A DNA stretch of 64,000 nt from Andreprevotia sp. IGB-42 (GTDB taxonomy: Bacteria; Pseudomonadota; Gammaproteobacteria; Burkholderiales; Chitinibacteraceae): the NCBI RefSeq assembly GCF_009848685.1, contig NZ_WXTX01000008.1, positions 158,939-222,938 on the forward strand. The letters run 5' to 3'. Under the pieces are notes generated by a model, which saw nothing but the letters and a program-made list of their open reading frames with translations, was not told the origin of the DNA and searched no databases. Shown here piece after piece: positions 27,379 through 36,214 of this stretch. Positions within the stretch are counted from its first letter, which is position 1; each line of letters opens with the position of its first letter. The position numbers were made by a program, and so were the translations under genes.

Positions 27379-29370
27379 CTAGCGGCGACCCATGCCGGCG
27401 CCGCGTGTTACTGCGGGCTGTGTTTCAGCCTTGGGTTGCTCGACCGGTGCCGGAATGGCTACCGGTTCGACCACCACCGGTGGCGGCAGCGGTGCCGGGG
27501 CAGGTGCAGCAGGCGCTGCCCCACCACTGCCATTGCTGTTCACGTTGACCGTCGATGCATCACGCAGACGCAGCGGTTCGGTGGTCAGCAGGCCATCGGT
27601 ACCGCTGTTGAAGTTGGTCACATAGCCGCTTGGCACCTGCAGGTTGCGCACGATGCGCGGTGTGATCATCAGCATCAGCTCGGTGCGCTTGTTCTCGGTC
27701 TGCTTGGTGCCGAAAATGCGATCCAGGATCGGCAGTTCGCCCAGCCCCGGCAGGCTGGAGCCAGAGCCGGTTTCGGTGCGGTTGAGCAGGCCGGCCAGCA
27801 CCTGCGTTTCACCGTCGCGCGCCGTCATGTTGGTTTCGGCACGGCGGGTACCGATGGTGTAAACCACCGAGCCCTGCTTGGTTTCGCTCTTGTCGGTGAT
27901 GTTGGACATTTCCAGCGTCACCTTGATCGAGATATCCGAATCCTGCGTGAGCAGTGGCTCCACGTTCAACGTCAGGCCCACGTCCTGATAGGCTACCGAT
28001 TCGGTGGTCACGCCGTTGGATACGGTAGAGGTGATCACGGGTACGCGGTCACCGATCAGGATCTTGGCCTTGTCGCGGTTCTTCACGCGGATTTTCGGGT
28101 TGGCCAGCACGTTGGTGTTGCTCTTGGTGCGCAGGAAGTTGGCCGTGATGGTCGGGTCGCCCAGGTTGACCAGCACATTGCCCTTGTTGATGCTGGACAA
28201 CTGCTCCAGCGTGATCTTGCCTGGCGTGAATGCACCGGTGCTGGTGGTGCTGCCATCGGCCGCCGTGGTGGTGCCACCAGCGAAGCCGCCGACCGTGGCG
28301 CTCACGCTGCTCGGGTACTTGATGCCCATGTTCAGCAAGTCGGAGCTGGTCACTTCCAGTACTTCCACATCCAGTACCACTTCGGATTGCGGCAGATCCT
28401 GGGCAGCGATCAGGCGTTCGGCCACAGCGACGGCATCCGGCGTATCACGCATCACGATCATGCTCAGGCGTTCGTCGATATAGACGTCGCGCGTTTTCAC
28501 CATCTGTTTCAACATGGCCAGCACCTGCTTGGGGTCGGCATTGTTGAGGTAGAAGGTACGCATCACCAGATCCTTGTAGTCACGGTCTTTGTCAGGCCGT
28601 TTCGGATAGATCAGGATGGTGTTGTCGTTGAGGATTTTCTTGTCGAGCTGGTTGGTGGTCAGCAAGAGGTTGATCACGTCCTCGACCGTGGTGTCGCGCG
28701 CGTAGATGGTGGTGCGCAGCGTCGACGGTACATCACGATCGAAGATGAAGTTGACCTTGCCGATACGCGAAATGATGTCGAACACGCTGAAGATGGGCTG
28801 ATCGCGGAACTGCAGCGAAATCGGGCTTTTCAGCGCCTGCGCCAATGCCGGCTTCAGGCTCGATTCACGCGCCTTGCGTGCTTCCAGCTCGGTCTTGAGC
28901 GTGATGGCGGCGGTGGCGCGCGGGTTTTCGGCGATGATCTGCTGCACGATGTCGAGTGCTTCGTCCGGGCGGGTGTCCTTGATCGATTGCGCATACTTGG
29001 TCTTGGAATCGAGCATGATGCCGCCCTCGATCTGGCGCAGCCCTTCCTTGGCACGCAGGTTGCCCGGCGCATAGGCAAGGATCTGCTGGTAGTTCACCAG
29101 CGCCCGTGCCAGACCTTCCGGTGTGCCGGCCATGCGACCGTCATCGGCTTCTTTCTGCAACCTGCCGATGTAGTCATCGCGCTGGCGCTCGTAAGTGGCA
29201 CGCAGTGCAATGTCGTCCGGATCGTTCTTGAGCGCCTCCTGCAGTGTAGCGAGACCCTGCGGCGTGCTGCCCTGCTGGATTTGTTCAACGGCGCTCTTGC
29301 GCGCCCGCTCAGCGGCACAGCCGCTGATCAGGCCAGCGGCGATCAATGACATGGTCAACGCACGTTTCAC
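27379..29370 (-). CDS. gspD: Secretin lipoprotein with N-terminal TPR region (GspD/MshL-like)
   Basis: A 663-residue outer-membrane channel subunit. It has a lipoprotein signal with lipobox LISGC (Cys18), a TPR-like helical region (about 25-160), N-domains (about 180-330) and the secretin domain (about 390-590). The secretin domain includes VPVITSTVSNGVTTESVAYQ, VGLTLNVEPLL and ITPRIVRN. A Pro/Ala-rich tail ends the protein. The start is GTG at 29370, overlapping the previous stop as GTGA, with AGGA upstream. The lipid anchor plus TPR resembles MSHA-type or T4P-type secretins more than standard GspD, which relies on a separate pilotin. Confidence 0.9.
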   Translation of the reverse strand: MKRALTMSLIAAGLISGCAAERARKSAVEQIQQGSTPQGLATLQEALKNDPDDIALRATYERQRDDYIGRLQKEADDGRMAGTPEGLARALVNYQQILAYAPGNLRAKEGLRQIEGGIMLDSKTKYAQSIKDTRPDEALDIVQQIIAENPRATAAITLKTELEARKARESSLKPALAQALKSPISLQFRDQPIFSVFDIISRIGKVNFIFDRDVPSTLRTTIYARDTTVEDVINLLLTTNQLDKKILNDNTILIYPKRPDKDRDYKDLVMRTFYLNNADPKQVLAMLKQMVKTRDVYIDERLSMIVMRDTPDAVAVAERLIAAQDLPQSEVVLDVEVLEVTSSDLLNMGIKYPSSVSATVGGFAGGTTTAADGSTTSTGAFTPGKITLEQLSSINKGNVLVNLGDPTITANFLRTKSNTNVLANPKIRVKNRDKAKILIGDRVPVITSTVSNGVTTESVAYQDVGLTLNVEPLLTQDSDISIKVTLEMSNITDKSETKQGSVVYTIGTRRAETNMTARDGETQVLAGLLNRTETGSGSSLPGLGELPILDRIFGTKQTENKRTELMLMITPRIVRNLQVPSGYVTNFNSGTDGLLTTEPLRLRDASTVNVNSNGSGGAAPAAPAPAPLPPPVVVEPVAIPAPVEQPKAETQPAVTRGAGMGRR

Positions 29371-29921
29371 GGCGTTCCTCCTATCGGCAGCACTTGCTGC
29401 TGATTCAATGGCAGATAAGTAAATACGATTTGCTGCCGGGACAGCTGATCGATGCGGTAGATGCCCAGCAATGTTTCGCCCAGCTGCACGCGGCCCAGCG
29501 CGTCGCAGCGGTTGCAGACCACGTATTGCTGGCCGGCAGCTTCAAGTACGAATTCGTCCACGCCTTTTTCGTGCCAGCTTGCCACTACGGCAAACGGCAA
29601 CGGCGGCGCCACCGGGATCGGCGTGGGTGGTGGTGGGCCGGGTGTGGGCGGCGGTGGCGGCGTTGGCGCCCAGGTCTGCTTGGGAAACAGGTTGACCGCA
29701 AAGCTGGCACCCAGTGCTGCCGGCTTGCTGGCGGCCACGGCACTGGCCGCGGAAGCATTGGCCGCCGCTGATGCGCTGGCGGGCGCTACACGGCCTGCAC
29801 TGCGTGCGCGGGTATCCAGCGCAGGCTCGTCGCCGTCACCATCGCGACCTTGCCACCAGGTGTAACCCACCAGCAGCACCGTCACCCCCAGAACCAGTTG
29901 CAAAGGACGGGACAACATCAT
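29367..29921 (-). CDS. Inner-membrane linker protein, GspC/PilP-like
   Basis: A 184-residue bitopic protein: one N-terminal membrane helix (LQLVLGVTVLLVGYTW), an Ala/Ser-rich then Pro-rich periplasmic linker (PPPPPTPGPPPPTPIP), and a small C-terminal domain of about 80 residues. Position in the operon between the PilO-like gene and the secretin gene, and this layout, suggest it connects the inner-membrane platform to the secretin as GspC or PilP do. The C-terminal domain contains a CxxC pair (VVCNRCDALG), which is not usual in GspC. Both ends overlap neighbouring genes by 4 bases. Confidence 0.7.
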   Translation of the reverse strand: MMLSRPLQLVLGVTVLLVGYTWWQGRDGDGDEPALDTRARSAGRVAPASASAAANASAASAVAASKPAALGASFAVNLFPKQTWAPTPPPPPTPGPPPPTPIPVAPPLPFAVVASWHEKGVDEFVLEAAGQQYVVCNRCDALGRVQLGETLLGIYRIDQLSRQQIVFTYLPLNQQQVLPIGGTP

Positions 29922-30445
29922 GGTGTCTCCGTCAGATAGCTCAGCTGCAGCTGGGCAGACAGTTGTTCATCGGCAATCTGGTTGCGTGCCACCGAGAAGG
30001 TTTCGATGCGCACGCCGGGGATTTTCTCCAGATCGGCAATGAAAAGGCGCAGGTCATCGTAGGTGCCATTGGCTGGAAACTGCACGCCATAGCGCAGCAG
30101 GTGGTTGTCACCTTCCGCATTGGATTTGTAATCGGTCTGCTGGACGTTGATCTTGTTCTTCTCGGCCAGTTGCGCCAGCTCGCGCAGGAAGTTGGTCAGG
30201 CTCTCGGCTGGCCGCAACGGTGTCAGCAGGGCAATGCTCGATGCATCGCTGGCTGCCGGGCGGGCCAGGCGTTGCGCTTCCTCGCTGGCCACTTGCTCGC
30301 GGCTTTCCAGATCACGCTGTATCGGCTTGACCTTCTGCTGATAGACAAAGAGCGCGAACAGCAGCAGGCCCACGCCGACCAAGCCCAACAGCCCCGTATA
30401 GCGTGGCCATTGCCGCAAACCCCACATCAGTTGTGCTTGCTTCAT
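29918..30445 (-). CDS. PilO-like inner-membrane platform protein
   Basis: A 175-residue bitopic protein with a cytoplasmic N-terminus, one membrane helix (YTGLLGLVGVGLLLFALFVY), a coiled-coil stretch, and a ferredoxin-like periplasmic domain (YGVQFPANGTYDDLRLFIAD). This is the PilO/GspM fold. Four-base overlaps with the PilN-like gene before and the PilP-like gene after indicate a tightly coupled assembly module. Confidence 0.8.
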   Translation of the reverse strand: MKQAQLMWGLRQWPRYTGLLGLVGVGLLLFALFVYQQKVKPIQRDLESREQVASEEAQRLARPAASDASSIALLTPLRPAESLTNFLRELAQLAEKNKINVQQTDYKSNAEGDNHLLRYGVQFPANGTYDDLRLFIADLEKIPGVRIETFSVARNQIADEQLSAQLQLSYLTETP

Positions 30446-30996
30446 GGCTTGGTCACCTTGCGGGGATCAAGCTGCGGGTCTTTGCGCAGGTAAATTTCCA
30501 CGCCGGCCTGGGTGGGCTTGAACGGATCTGCAGCCTTGACCTGCTGGCGTGCCAGCACCACGCGGGCAATGCCCGGCTGGCGGTTCACCCGGTCTATCCA
30601 GCTCAGCAGATCGCCCGCGTCGCGGCTTTCGATATCGAGTTTGACGTTGCGATCTACCGGGCTCAAGTCCATGCGCAGCACCGCAATATCGCGCGACCAG
30701 CTGGCTTCAAGCAGCTTCAATGCGGGCAATGCGCTTTGCTGCTGGGCGCGGCGGATGATCGCCACTTTTTCGTTCACCGGCGTTTCCTTCTGTTCTTCTT
30801 TCTGGCGTTCGGCCAATTGCTGTTTCTTCCACTTGAGCTGGGATTCCTGCGTTTCCACCTGCTCCTTGTACTGTGCAACCACATCCTGCTGTGTCATCAC
30901 CCACAGCATGGCCACCACGCCCAGCGCGACCAGAATCAGGCCGATCCATGGCGTGGGTTTGCTGATGCGATGAAAATCAAGGTTGAGCAGGCTCAT
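30442..30996 (-). CDS. PilN-like inner-membrane platform protein
   Basis: A 184-residue protein starting MSLLNLDFHRI, the typical short cytoplasmic PilN-type segment that binds PilM. A membrane helix (WIGLILVALGVVAMLWVM), a Lys/Gln/Glu-rich coiled coil, and a periplasmic domain with DRNVKLDIESRDAGDLLSWI follow. ATG at 30996 overlaps the PilM-like stop as ATGA. In T2SS the PilM and PilN equivalents are fused as GspL; here they are separate genes, as in type IV pili and MSHA systems. Confidence 0.83.
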   Translation of the reverse strand: MSLLNLDFHRISKPTPWIGLILVALGVVAMLWVMTQQDVVAQYKEQVETQESQLKWKKQQLAERQKEEQKETPVNEKVAIIRRAQQQSALPALKLLEASWSRDIAVLRMDLSPVDRNVKLDIESRDAGDLLSWIDRVNRQPGIARVVLARQQVKAADPFKPTQAGVEIYLRKDPQLDPRKVTKP

Positions 30997-31784
30997 CGCT
31001 GTACCTCGGTCGCTACGAACAGCGGGTGTACCGGCCCCAGCCATTGCAGGTCGAACTCGGATGACTCGAGCTTGGCAAAGCGCGTTTCGCTGGCCACCAC
31101 GTAAATCTGCTCGGGCAGGAAATCGCTGGCCATCACTGCGGCATCACGTACCAGGGCGGCAACGGCTTCGCCCCGGCGCAATGCATCCGGCGGTACCGGC
31201 AGCGCGGTTACGCCGCGCCAGGCGCGGTCACGCCAGAACGCAATCACTGCCTGTTCGCCATCGATCAGCAGCAGCGCGAACTCACGCTGGCGCAATGCGC
31301 CCTTGTGGCGGTTGATGGCCGTGGTGAGCATGGGTTCGACCTGGGTCAGCCGCAGTTTCTGGCTGCGGGCCAGTTCCACGAAGGTCTGATACAGCCCCTG
31401 CTCCATGGCCGCAACCAGCCGGGGTTTGCCCCAGCTTGCTTCGGCCACGCGTACGCGCCAGGTTTCAGTGCCGATGCCGTATTGCTGGCTCATCGCCACG
31501 CGGGCATAGCTTTCCCAATCACTCAAGCGCTTGAGTTTGTCCTGCCACGGGATCACCGCGTAGCGCACCCATGGCGCACCGATGTGCAAGGCCAGCGTAT
31601 CCGCGCGCAGGCTGCCGCGCGGGGCCTCGGTCAGCAGTTGCTGGATGCGCAGTACCGCTGTATCCGCGGTGTTGTCCACCGGCGCCTGCGCGAGCAGCGG
31701 CACGCTCTGGCGCAGGCCGCTGCTGGCCAGTTGTGCGTGCCCGCGACACAGCCAGGCCTGATGGTTAATCCACAAACGTGACAC
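30993..31784 (-). CDS. PilM-like cytoplasmic actin-fold protein (GspL N-domain-like)
   Basis: A 263-residue cytoplasmic protein in the PilM position. The actin-like fold is divergent: HIGAPWVRYAVIPW and LLLIDGEQAVIAFWRDRAW are recognisable strands, and an ATP-binding site is not obvious. GTG at 31784 is chosen: it has AGGA about 9 bases before and overlaps gspE by 20 bases; the frame is open a little further upstream. Its role would be to connect the assembly ATPase to the membrane platform. Confidence 0.72.
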   Translation of the reverse strand: MSRLWINHQAWLCRGHAQLASSGLRQSVPLLAQAPVDNTADTAVLRIQQLLTEAPRGSLRADTLALHIGAPWVRYAVIPWQDKLKRLSDWESYARVAMSQQYGIGTETWRVRVAEASWGKPRLVAAMEQGLYQTFVELARSQKLRLTQVEPMLTTAINRHKGALRQREFALLLIDGEQAVIAFWRDRAWRGVTALPVPPDALRRGEAVAALVRDAAVMASDFLPEQIYVVASETRFAKLESSEFDLQWLGPVHPLFVATEVQR

Positions 31785-33420
31785 GATTGATTTCCTGTAG
31801 CGTTGTTTCGCCGCGTGCAACCGACATCAAAGCCATCTGGCGCATATTCTGGAAGCCGTGTCTTGCAGCAAGCTGCTTTACTTCGACCGCGGGTGCGCGG
31901 CCGGCAATGGCTTGCTTGAGTTCGTCATTCAGGCGCAATACTTCGGCAATCGCCTTGCGGCCCAGGTAGCCGGTATCACGGCAATGGCTGCAACCGGTGC
32001 CCTTGCGGAAACGCCATGTGGCGACCTGGTTGCGAGTGAGGCCGGATTGCGCCAGCAGGTCGATATCCGGTTGATCGTCGGTCACGCAATGCGGGCAGAT
32101 CTTGCGGATCAGCCGCTGCGCCACCACGCCGATCAGCGCATCGACAAAGCTGTTGGGCTCCACGCCCATGTGCATGAAACGATCCAGCACCGAGAACACG
32201 TTGTTGGCGTGCACCGAGGTGAGTACAAGGTGACCGGTCAGCGCTGCCTGCACGGCAATGTTGGCGGTTTCGCCATCGCGGATTTCACCTACCAGGATCT
32301 TGTCCGGGTCGTGCCGCAATACCGAGCGCAGGCCACGCGCAAAGGTCAGGCCCTTCTTGTCGTTGACCGGAATCTGCAGGATGCCCGGCAACTGGTATTC
32401 AACCGGGTCTTCGATGGTGATGATCTTTTCATCACCGGTGTTGATCTCGGACAGCGTGGCGTACAGCGTGGTGGATTTGCCCGAACCGGTCGGTCCGGTC
32501 ACCAGCAGCAGGCCGTAGGGCTCGGTCGCCAGCGAGCGGATTGCCGCCATGGTGGCTTCTTCGTGGCCCAGTACGTCCAGTTTCAGCTGTTTGAATGAAT
32601 CGCCGCCGCCTTGCTTGTCCAGAATCCGCAACACGGCGTCTTCACCGTAGATGGACGGCATGATGGACACGCGGAAATCGACATCGCGGCCATTCATCAT
32701 CACCTTGAAGCGGCCGTCCTGCGGTACGCGGCGCTCGGAGATATCCAGCTCGGCCAGCACCTTGATCCGCGATACCACCTGCTCTGCGGTCTCGGTGCCG
32801 TTGGCGCCGCCCGCATGCAGCAGCACGCCGTCGATCCGGTACTTGATGGTCAGGCCGGCCGGGGTGCTTTCCATGTGGATGTCCGACGCCTTGGCCTTCA
32901 GGCCGTCGTACAGCGTGGAGTTCACCAGCTTGACCACCGGGTTGGTGTCGCGCGCCAGCGTGGCCAGCGAAATTTCCTGCACCACTTCCTGGTTGCTGTC
33001 GTTCTCGCCGATGGCCAGTTGATCCATCGCGCGGTGCGAGGTCTCGAACTGCGCCAGGTAATCTTCCAGGTCTTCGAAGTGCGCAAAAGCGCTGCGGTAA
33101 TGCGAGCCGATGCGCTGCTGCGCCCAGTTGCGCGTGACGGCGTCAAACGGGTCGGCCAGGATCAGGAAGCGCTCGCCTTCCGCGTCATCCGCCAGAATGC
33201 ACGAACGTGAGACCGCGTCGCCATAGGGCAGCAGATCGTGGCGCGGAAACAGCATCGACAGCTCGTCGCGCGTGAAGCTTCTCAAGCCGAGGAACTGGCT
33301 GACCTCTGCGCAATATGCTTCCTTGCTCAGGCCAAGGCTTTGTTGCACCAGCAACGGCAGCGGCGTTTCACCCGCGTGCGCCCGCAAGTGCTGGACGAGA
33401 TCAAGTGTGAGTTCGCTCAT
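31765..33420 (-). CDS. gspE: Secretion/pilus assembly ATPase, GspE/PilB type
   Basis: A 551-residue hexameric ATPase that powers pseudopilus or pilus assembly. Order: N1-type domain (1-140), N2 domain, Walker A GPTGSGKST near residue 313, Asp box, Walker B LVGEIRDGETANIA, His box HLVLTSVHAN, and a four-Cys zinc module (CPHC then CSHC) near residues 440-480, as in GspE and PilB. It overlaps gspF by 4 bases and the PilM-like gene by 20. Confidence 0.95.
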   Translation of the reverse strand: MSELTLDLVQHLRAHAGETPLPLLVQQSLGLSKEAYCAEVSQFLGLRSFTRDELSMLFPRHDLLPYGDAVSRSCILADDAEGERFLILADPFDAVTRNWAQQRIGSHYRSAFAHFEDLEDYLAQFETSHRAMDQLAIGENDSNQEVVQEISLATLARDTNPVVKLVNSTLYDGLKAKASDIHMESTPAGLTIKYRIDGVLLHAGGANGTETAEQVVSRIKVLAELDISERRVPQDGRFKVMMNGRDVDFRVSIMPSIYGEDAVLRILDKQGGGDSFKQLKLDVLGHEEATMAAIRSLATEPYGLLLVTGPTGSGKSTTLYATLSEINTGDEKIITIEDPVEYQLPGILQIPVNDKKGLTFARGLRSVLRHDPDKILVGEIRDGETANIAVQAALTGHLVLTSVHANNVFSVLDRFMHMGVEPNSFVDALIGVVAQRLIRKICPHCVTDDQPDIDLLAQSGLTRNQVATWRFRKGTGCSHCRDTGYLGRKAIAEVLRLNDELKQAIAGRAPAVEVKQLAARHGFQNMRQMALMSVARGETTLQEINRVTFVD

Positions 33421-34592
33421 TGCATGTTTCCAGCCAACTCGAAGATGGGCATATAAAGCAGGAAGACGATCCCGCCGATCAGTACGCCGATGAACAGCAT
33501 CAGCACCGGCTCGAACAGGCGGGTGAACATTTCGATGGCGCGGTCGAGCTCTTCATCGCAAAACTGCGCCGATCGCTCGCACATGGTGGCCAGCTCGCCA
33601 CTCTGCTCGCCCACGCGCAGCAGCCGTTCCGATACCGGTGTGGTCAGGCCATAGCGTGGCAAGGTGCTCGATAGCCCCTGGCCGGATTTGATGTCGACAA
33701 TGGCCTGCGCCAGTGCCAGCCGCATCGTGGAAGGCAGCAACTGCGCCGCCAGCTCCATCGCAGCCACCAGCGACAGGCCGCCAGCCAGCAGCAGGCCGAC
33801 AGTACGGTAGAAACGCGTCAGCGAGAACAGCGAGCGGTAGCTTTCCAGCTTGGGTATGCGCCAGAACACTTCCTGCAACGATGCCTGCACCGTATCGGTA
33901 CGCAGCAGCATCACGATGGCAGCAATGCTGCCGATGATGGCCACGAAGATGTACTGTCCGTTGCTGTGCACCAGATCACCCCACCACAGCATGGCCTGCG
34001 CGGCGGGGGGCAGGGTCTTCATGCTGGCGTAGATCTGGCTGAATTTCGGAATCACGTAGAACAGCAAGAACAACATGATGCCGCCACCGATGGTGATGAT
34101 GACCATCGGGTAAACCATGGCGGAAAAAATCTTTTTCTTCACTGCGGCCAGGCGCGATTCGTAATGGTGGTAGCGCTTTAGCGCCTCCGCCAGATGGCCG
34201 GTCTTTTCGGCCGATCCCACGGTAGCGATGTAGAGCGGCGGGAAATGTTCGGGCATCTGCCCCAGCACGCGCGATAGCGGCAAGCCCTGATACAGCCCTT
34301 CGATCAGCCGTGTGAGCACTACGCCGCCGCCATCCGCGCCGCCTTTGTCGCGCAGGGTTTCCACCGCTTCGACCAGCGTCAGGCCGGCCTCCAGAAGTGC
34401 GATCAGCTCCTGCGTGAAGAGTGAAAGTCCGAAGACGTTCTTTTTCTTCAGCGAGAACGAGGTCTGGGCATGGGCCGAAACGAGCTTGGCGCCCTGTGCG
34501 GACAGCCGCTCGCGCAGCTCGTCCTCACTGGTGGCATCCAGCTCCATTTCCTGCAGGCGGCCGGCCTGCAGTGCGGTTACCTTGTAGCGCAT
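33417..34592 (-). CDS. gspF: Secretion/pilus inner-membrane platform protein GspF/PilC type
   Basis: A 391-residue polytopic protein with two T2SSF repeats (about 65-190 and 265-385) and three membrane helices (VIITIGGGIMLFLLFYVIP, the segment near 215, and the C-terminal ALIGVLIGGIVF-like helix). The motif MPEHFPPLYIATVGSAEKTG is typical. It sits with the ATPase at the base of the pilus machine. It lies 26 bases after the major pseudopilin gene and overlaps gspE. Confidence 0.93.
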   Translation of the reverse strand: MRYKVTALQAGRLQEMELDATSEDELRERLSAQGAKLVSAHAQTSFSLKKKNVFGLSLFTQELIALLEAGLTLVEAVETLRDKGGADGGGVVLTRLIEGLYQGLPLSRVLGQMPEHFPPLYIATVGSAEKTGHLAEALKRYHHYESRLAAVKKKIFSAMVYPMVIITIGGGIMLFLLFYVIPKFSQIYASMKTLPPAAQAMLWWGDLVHSNGQYIFVAIIGSIAAIVMLLRTDTVQASLQEVFWRIPKLESYRSLFSLTRFYRTVGLLLAGGLSLVAAMELAAQLLPSTMRLALAQAIVDIKSGQGLSSTLPRYGLTTPVSERLLRVGEQSGELATMCERSAQFCDEELDRAIEMFTRLFEPVLMLFIGVLIGGIVFLLYMPIFELAGNMQ

Positions 34593-34618
34593 GATGGCGC
34601 GGAATACTCGGCGGGGGC

Positions 34619-35053
34619 TTAGTAGACGATGTCTTTATCTTCACTGTCGCCGCCCGGCTTGCCATCGGCACCCAGCGTCAACAGATCGAAATCCTTGCCG
34701 TTCTCGCCGGGGCGGCGATACACGTAAGGGCGATCCCACGGATCGTTCGGCACGTCCTTGGAAAGGTAAGGACCGGCCCACTTGCTGCTGCCTTCCGCCG
34801 GGGCTTTCACCAGTGCGACCAGGCCTTGCTCGGTGGTCGGGTACTGGCCCACGTTGAGGCGGTAATTATCGAGCGCGTCGGAGAGCGACTTCATCTGGCT
34901 TGCTGCGGTCTTGGCCTTGGCTGCGCCAACCTGGCTGAACAGCTTGGGGCCGACATAGCCTGCCAGCAGGGCGATAATCAGCAGTACGACCAATAATTCA
35001 AGCAGCGTGAAGCCTGCAGATTGGCGACGGTAGAGAGTGCGCGACGCGTTCAT
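34619..35053 (-). CDS. gspG: Major pseudopilin GspG
   Basis: A 144-residue major pseudopilin. The leader ends SAG, followed by FTLLELLVVLLIIALLAGYV with Glu5. The C-terminal part has the true T2SS GspG calcium loop: NDPWDRPYVYRRPGENG and TLGADGKPGGDSEDKDI with the acidic ligands. This residue set separates it from type IV pilins and supports a secretion role for the locus. It is the first gene of the eleven-gene minus-strand operon; AGAAGA precedes the ATG. Confidence 0.93.
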   Translation of the reverse strand: MNASRTLYRRQSAGFTLLELLVVLLIIALLAGYVGPKLFSQVGAAKAKTAASQMKSLSDALDNYRLNVGQYPTTEQGLVALVKAPAEGSSKWAGPYLSKDVPNDPWDRPYVYRRPGENGKDFDLLTLGADGKPGGDSEDKDIVY

Positions 35054-35359
35054 GATGATCTTCTTCGGTTTTTTTGGGTTCAGCTGGGAATTGCAAGTCT
35101 GCTATCGGCAGAAACCGGCACAACTGGAATCCTGTTTTTGTAAGACTTTATAGTTTTGCTTCCATCCTTCGCTTGCCATCCTAATCGGGGTGTTGTGGCG
35201 TAGCAAGCGTTTCTCTGTAGTGTGTGGACGGACAGAAACAAAGCAGGGTGCGGCTTCCAGCCAGTTTGCAAATAACTTTCCCGCAACGCGAGCCCCGTTT
35301 GACGCAGATTTGCGCCGGCAGTTCTGCATGTCAGCAAATCATTTGGCATGAAAAAAGCA
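35054..35359 (-). other. Intergenic region upstream of the secretion operon
   Basis: About 300 bp without a gene. It must hold the promoter of the gspG operon on the minus strand. A TATAAA-like -10 box is visible at plus 35148-35153 but I see no good -35 at 16-18 bp. No strong hairpin other than the sodB terminator at its right end. Confidence 0.4.
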
Positions 35360-35384
35360 AAAAGGACGGCAGCGCCGTCCTTTT
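35360..35384 (-). terminator. Intrinsic terminator of sodB
   Basis: An 11-bp perfect stem AAAAGGACGGC / GCCGTCCTTTT with a 3-nt loop, 25 bases beyond the sodB stop codon. Confidence 0.9.
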
Positions 35385-35408
35385 CCGGTGACACAAAACC
35401 CGCTGGAA

Positions 35409-35999
35409 TCAGCCCAGGCGTTGCGCAACGGCATCCCAGTCAACCAGCTTCCAGTAGCCTTCCAGATAGTTCGGGCGGCTGTTGCGGTAGTCGATGTAGT
35501 ACGCATGTTCCCATACATCACAGGTCAGCAACGCGGTGTCGGCGGTGGTCAGCGGCGTGCCTGCTGCGCCAGTGTTGACGATGTCGAGACTGCCATCCGG
35601 TTTCTTCACCAGCCAGGTCCAGCCCGAGCCGAAATTGCCCGCGGCCGAGGTATTGAATGCTTTCTTGAACTCCTCGAACGAGCCCCACTTGGCGTTAATG
35701 GCATCAGCCAGCGCGCCAGCCGGTGCGCGATCTGCGCCTTCTGCATTGGGCTTGAAGCCGAACCAGAAGAAAGTGTGGTTCCAGGTTTGTGCAGCGTTGT
35801 TGTACAAGCCACCTGCCGGTGCGGTCTTGACGATTTCTTCGAGGGTCTTGCTCTCGTTCTCGGTACCCTTGATCAGGTTGTTCAGGTTGGTGATGTAAGT
35901 CTGGTGATGCTTGCCGTAGTGGTACGACAGCGTTTCAGCGGACATATAGGGTGCAAGTGCGTCCTGGGCGTAGGGCAGTTCCGGCAGTTTGTGTTCCAT
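35409..35999 (-). CDS. sodB: Superoxide dismutase [Fe]
   Basis: A 196-residue Fe/Mn-type superoxide dismutase. Metal ligands are visible in the usual places: [12 protein letters not shown] (first His), NHTFFWFGF, and the signature [11 protein letters not shown] with Asp and His. The residue set [11 protein letters not shown] and the short length fit the Fe-dependent SodB branch. CAGGAG precedes the ATG at 35999. The promoter region overlaps a perfect 8-bp inverted repeat. Confidence 0.95.
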   Translation of the reverse strand: MEHKLPELPYAQDALAPYMSAETLSYHYGKHHQTYITNLNNLIKGTENESKTLEEIVKTAPAGGLYNNAAQTWNHTFFWFGFKPNAEGADRAPAGALADAINAKWGSFEEFKKAFNTSAAGNFGSGWTWLVKKPDGSLDIVNTGAAGTPLTTADTALLTCDVWEHAYYIDYRNSRPNYLEGYWKLVDWDAVAQRLG

Positions 36000-36042
36000 G
36001 GTGTGCTCCTGTGAGGTGTGGGCCAGTAAACGTGATGGTGGC

Positions 36043-36080
36043 TATATGGCAGCGCCACATCAGCATTTCAAGTGCTGATG
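36043..36080 (-). promoter_or_regulatory. sodB promoter with overlapping dyad operator
   Basis: On the minus strand TTGAAA (plus 36066-36071) and CATATA (plus 36043-36048) are 17 bp apart. The -35 box lies in the spacer of a perfect inverted repeat CATCAGCA-7nt-TGCTGATG (36058-36080). A repressor or activator binding there would directly control sodB. The regulator is unknown. Confidence 0.5.
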
Positions 36081-36214
36081 CCATCGATGGCGCAGTGCCG
36101 GGTAATCTGGGTGTCGGTATCTTGTCAACGCCGGCCAATCTCGGGTTGGCGGTTGGGGGCAGCCGGCTGCTATGTTATCTTGCAGCGCATATCTGTTGCT
36201 GTATTGTTCAAGAC

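Noticed and set aside
27367..29349. 660-codon open frame opposite the secretin gene
   Set aside because: Antisense shadow; the minus strand has a lipobox, secretin motifs and operon overlaps.
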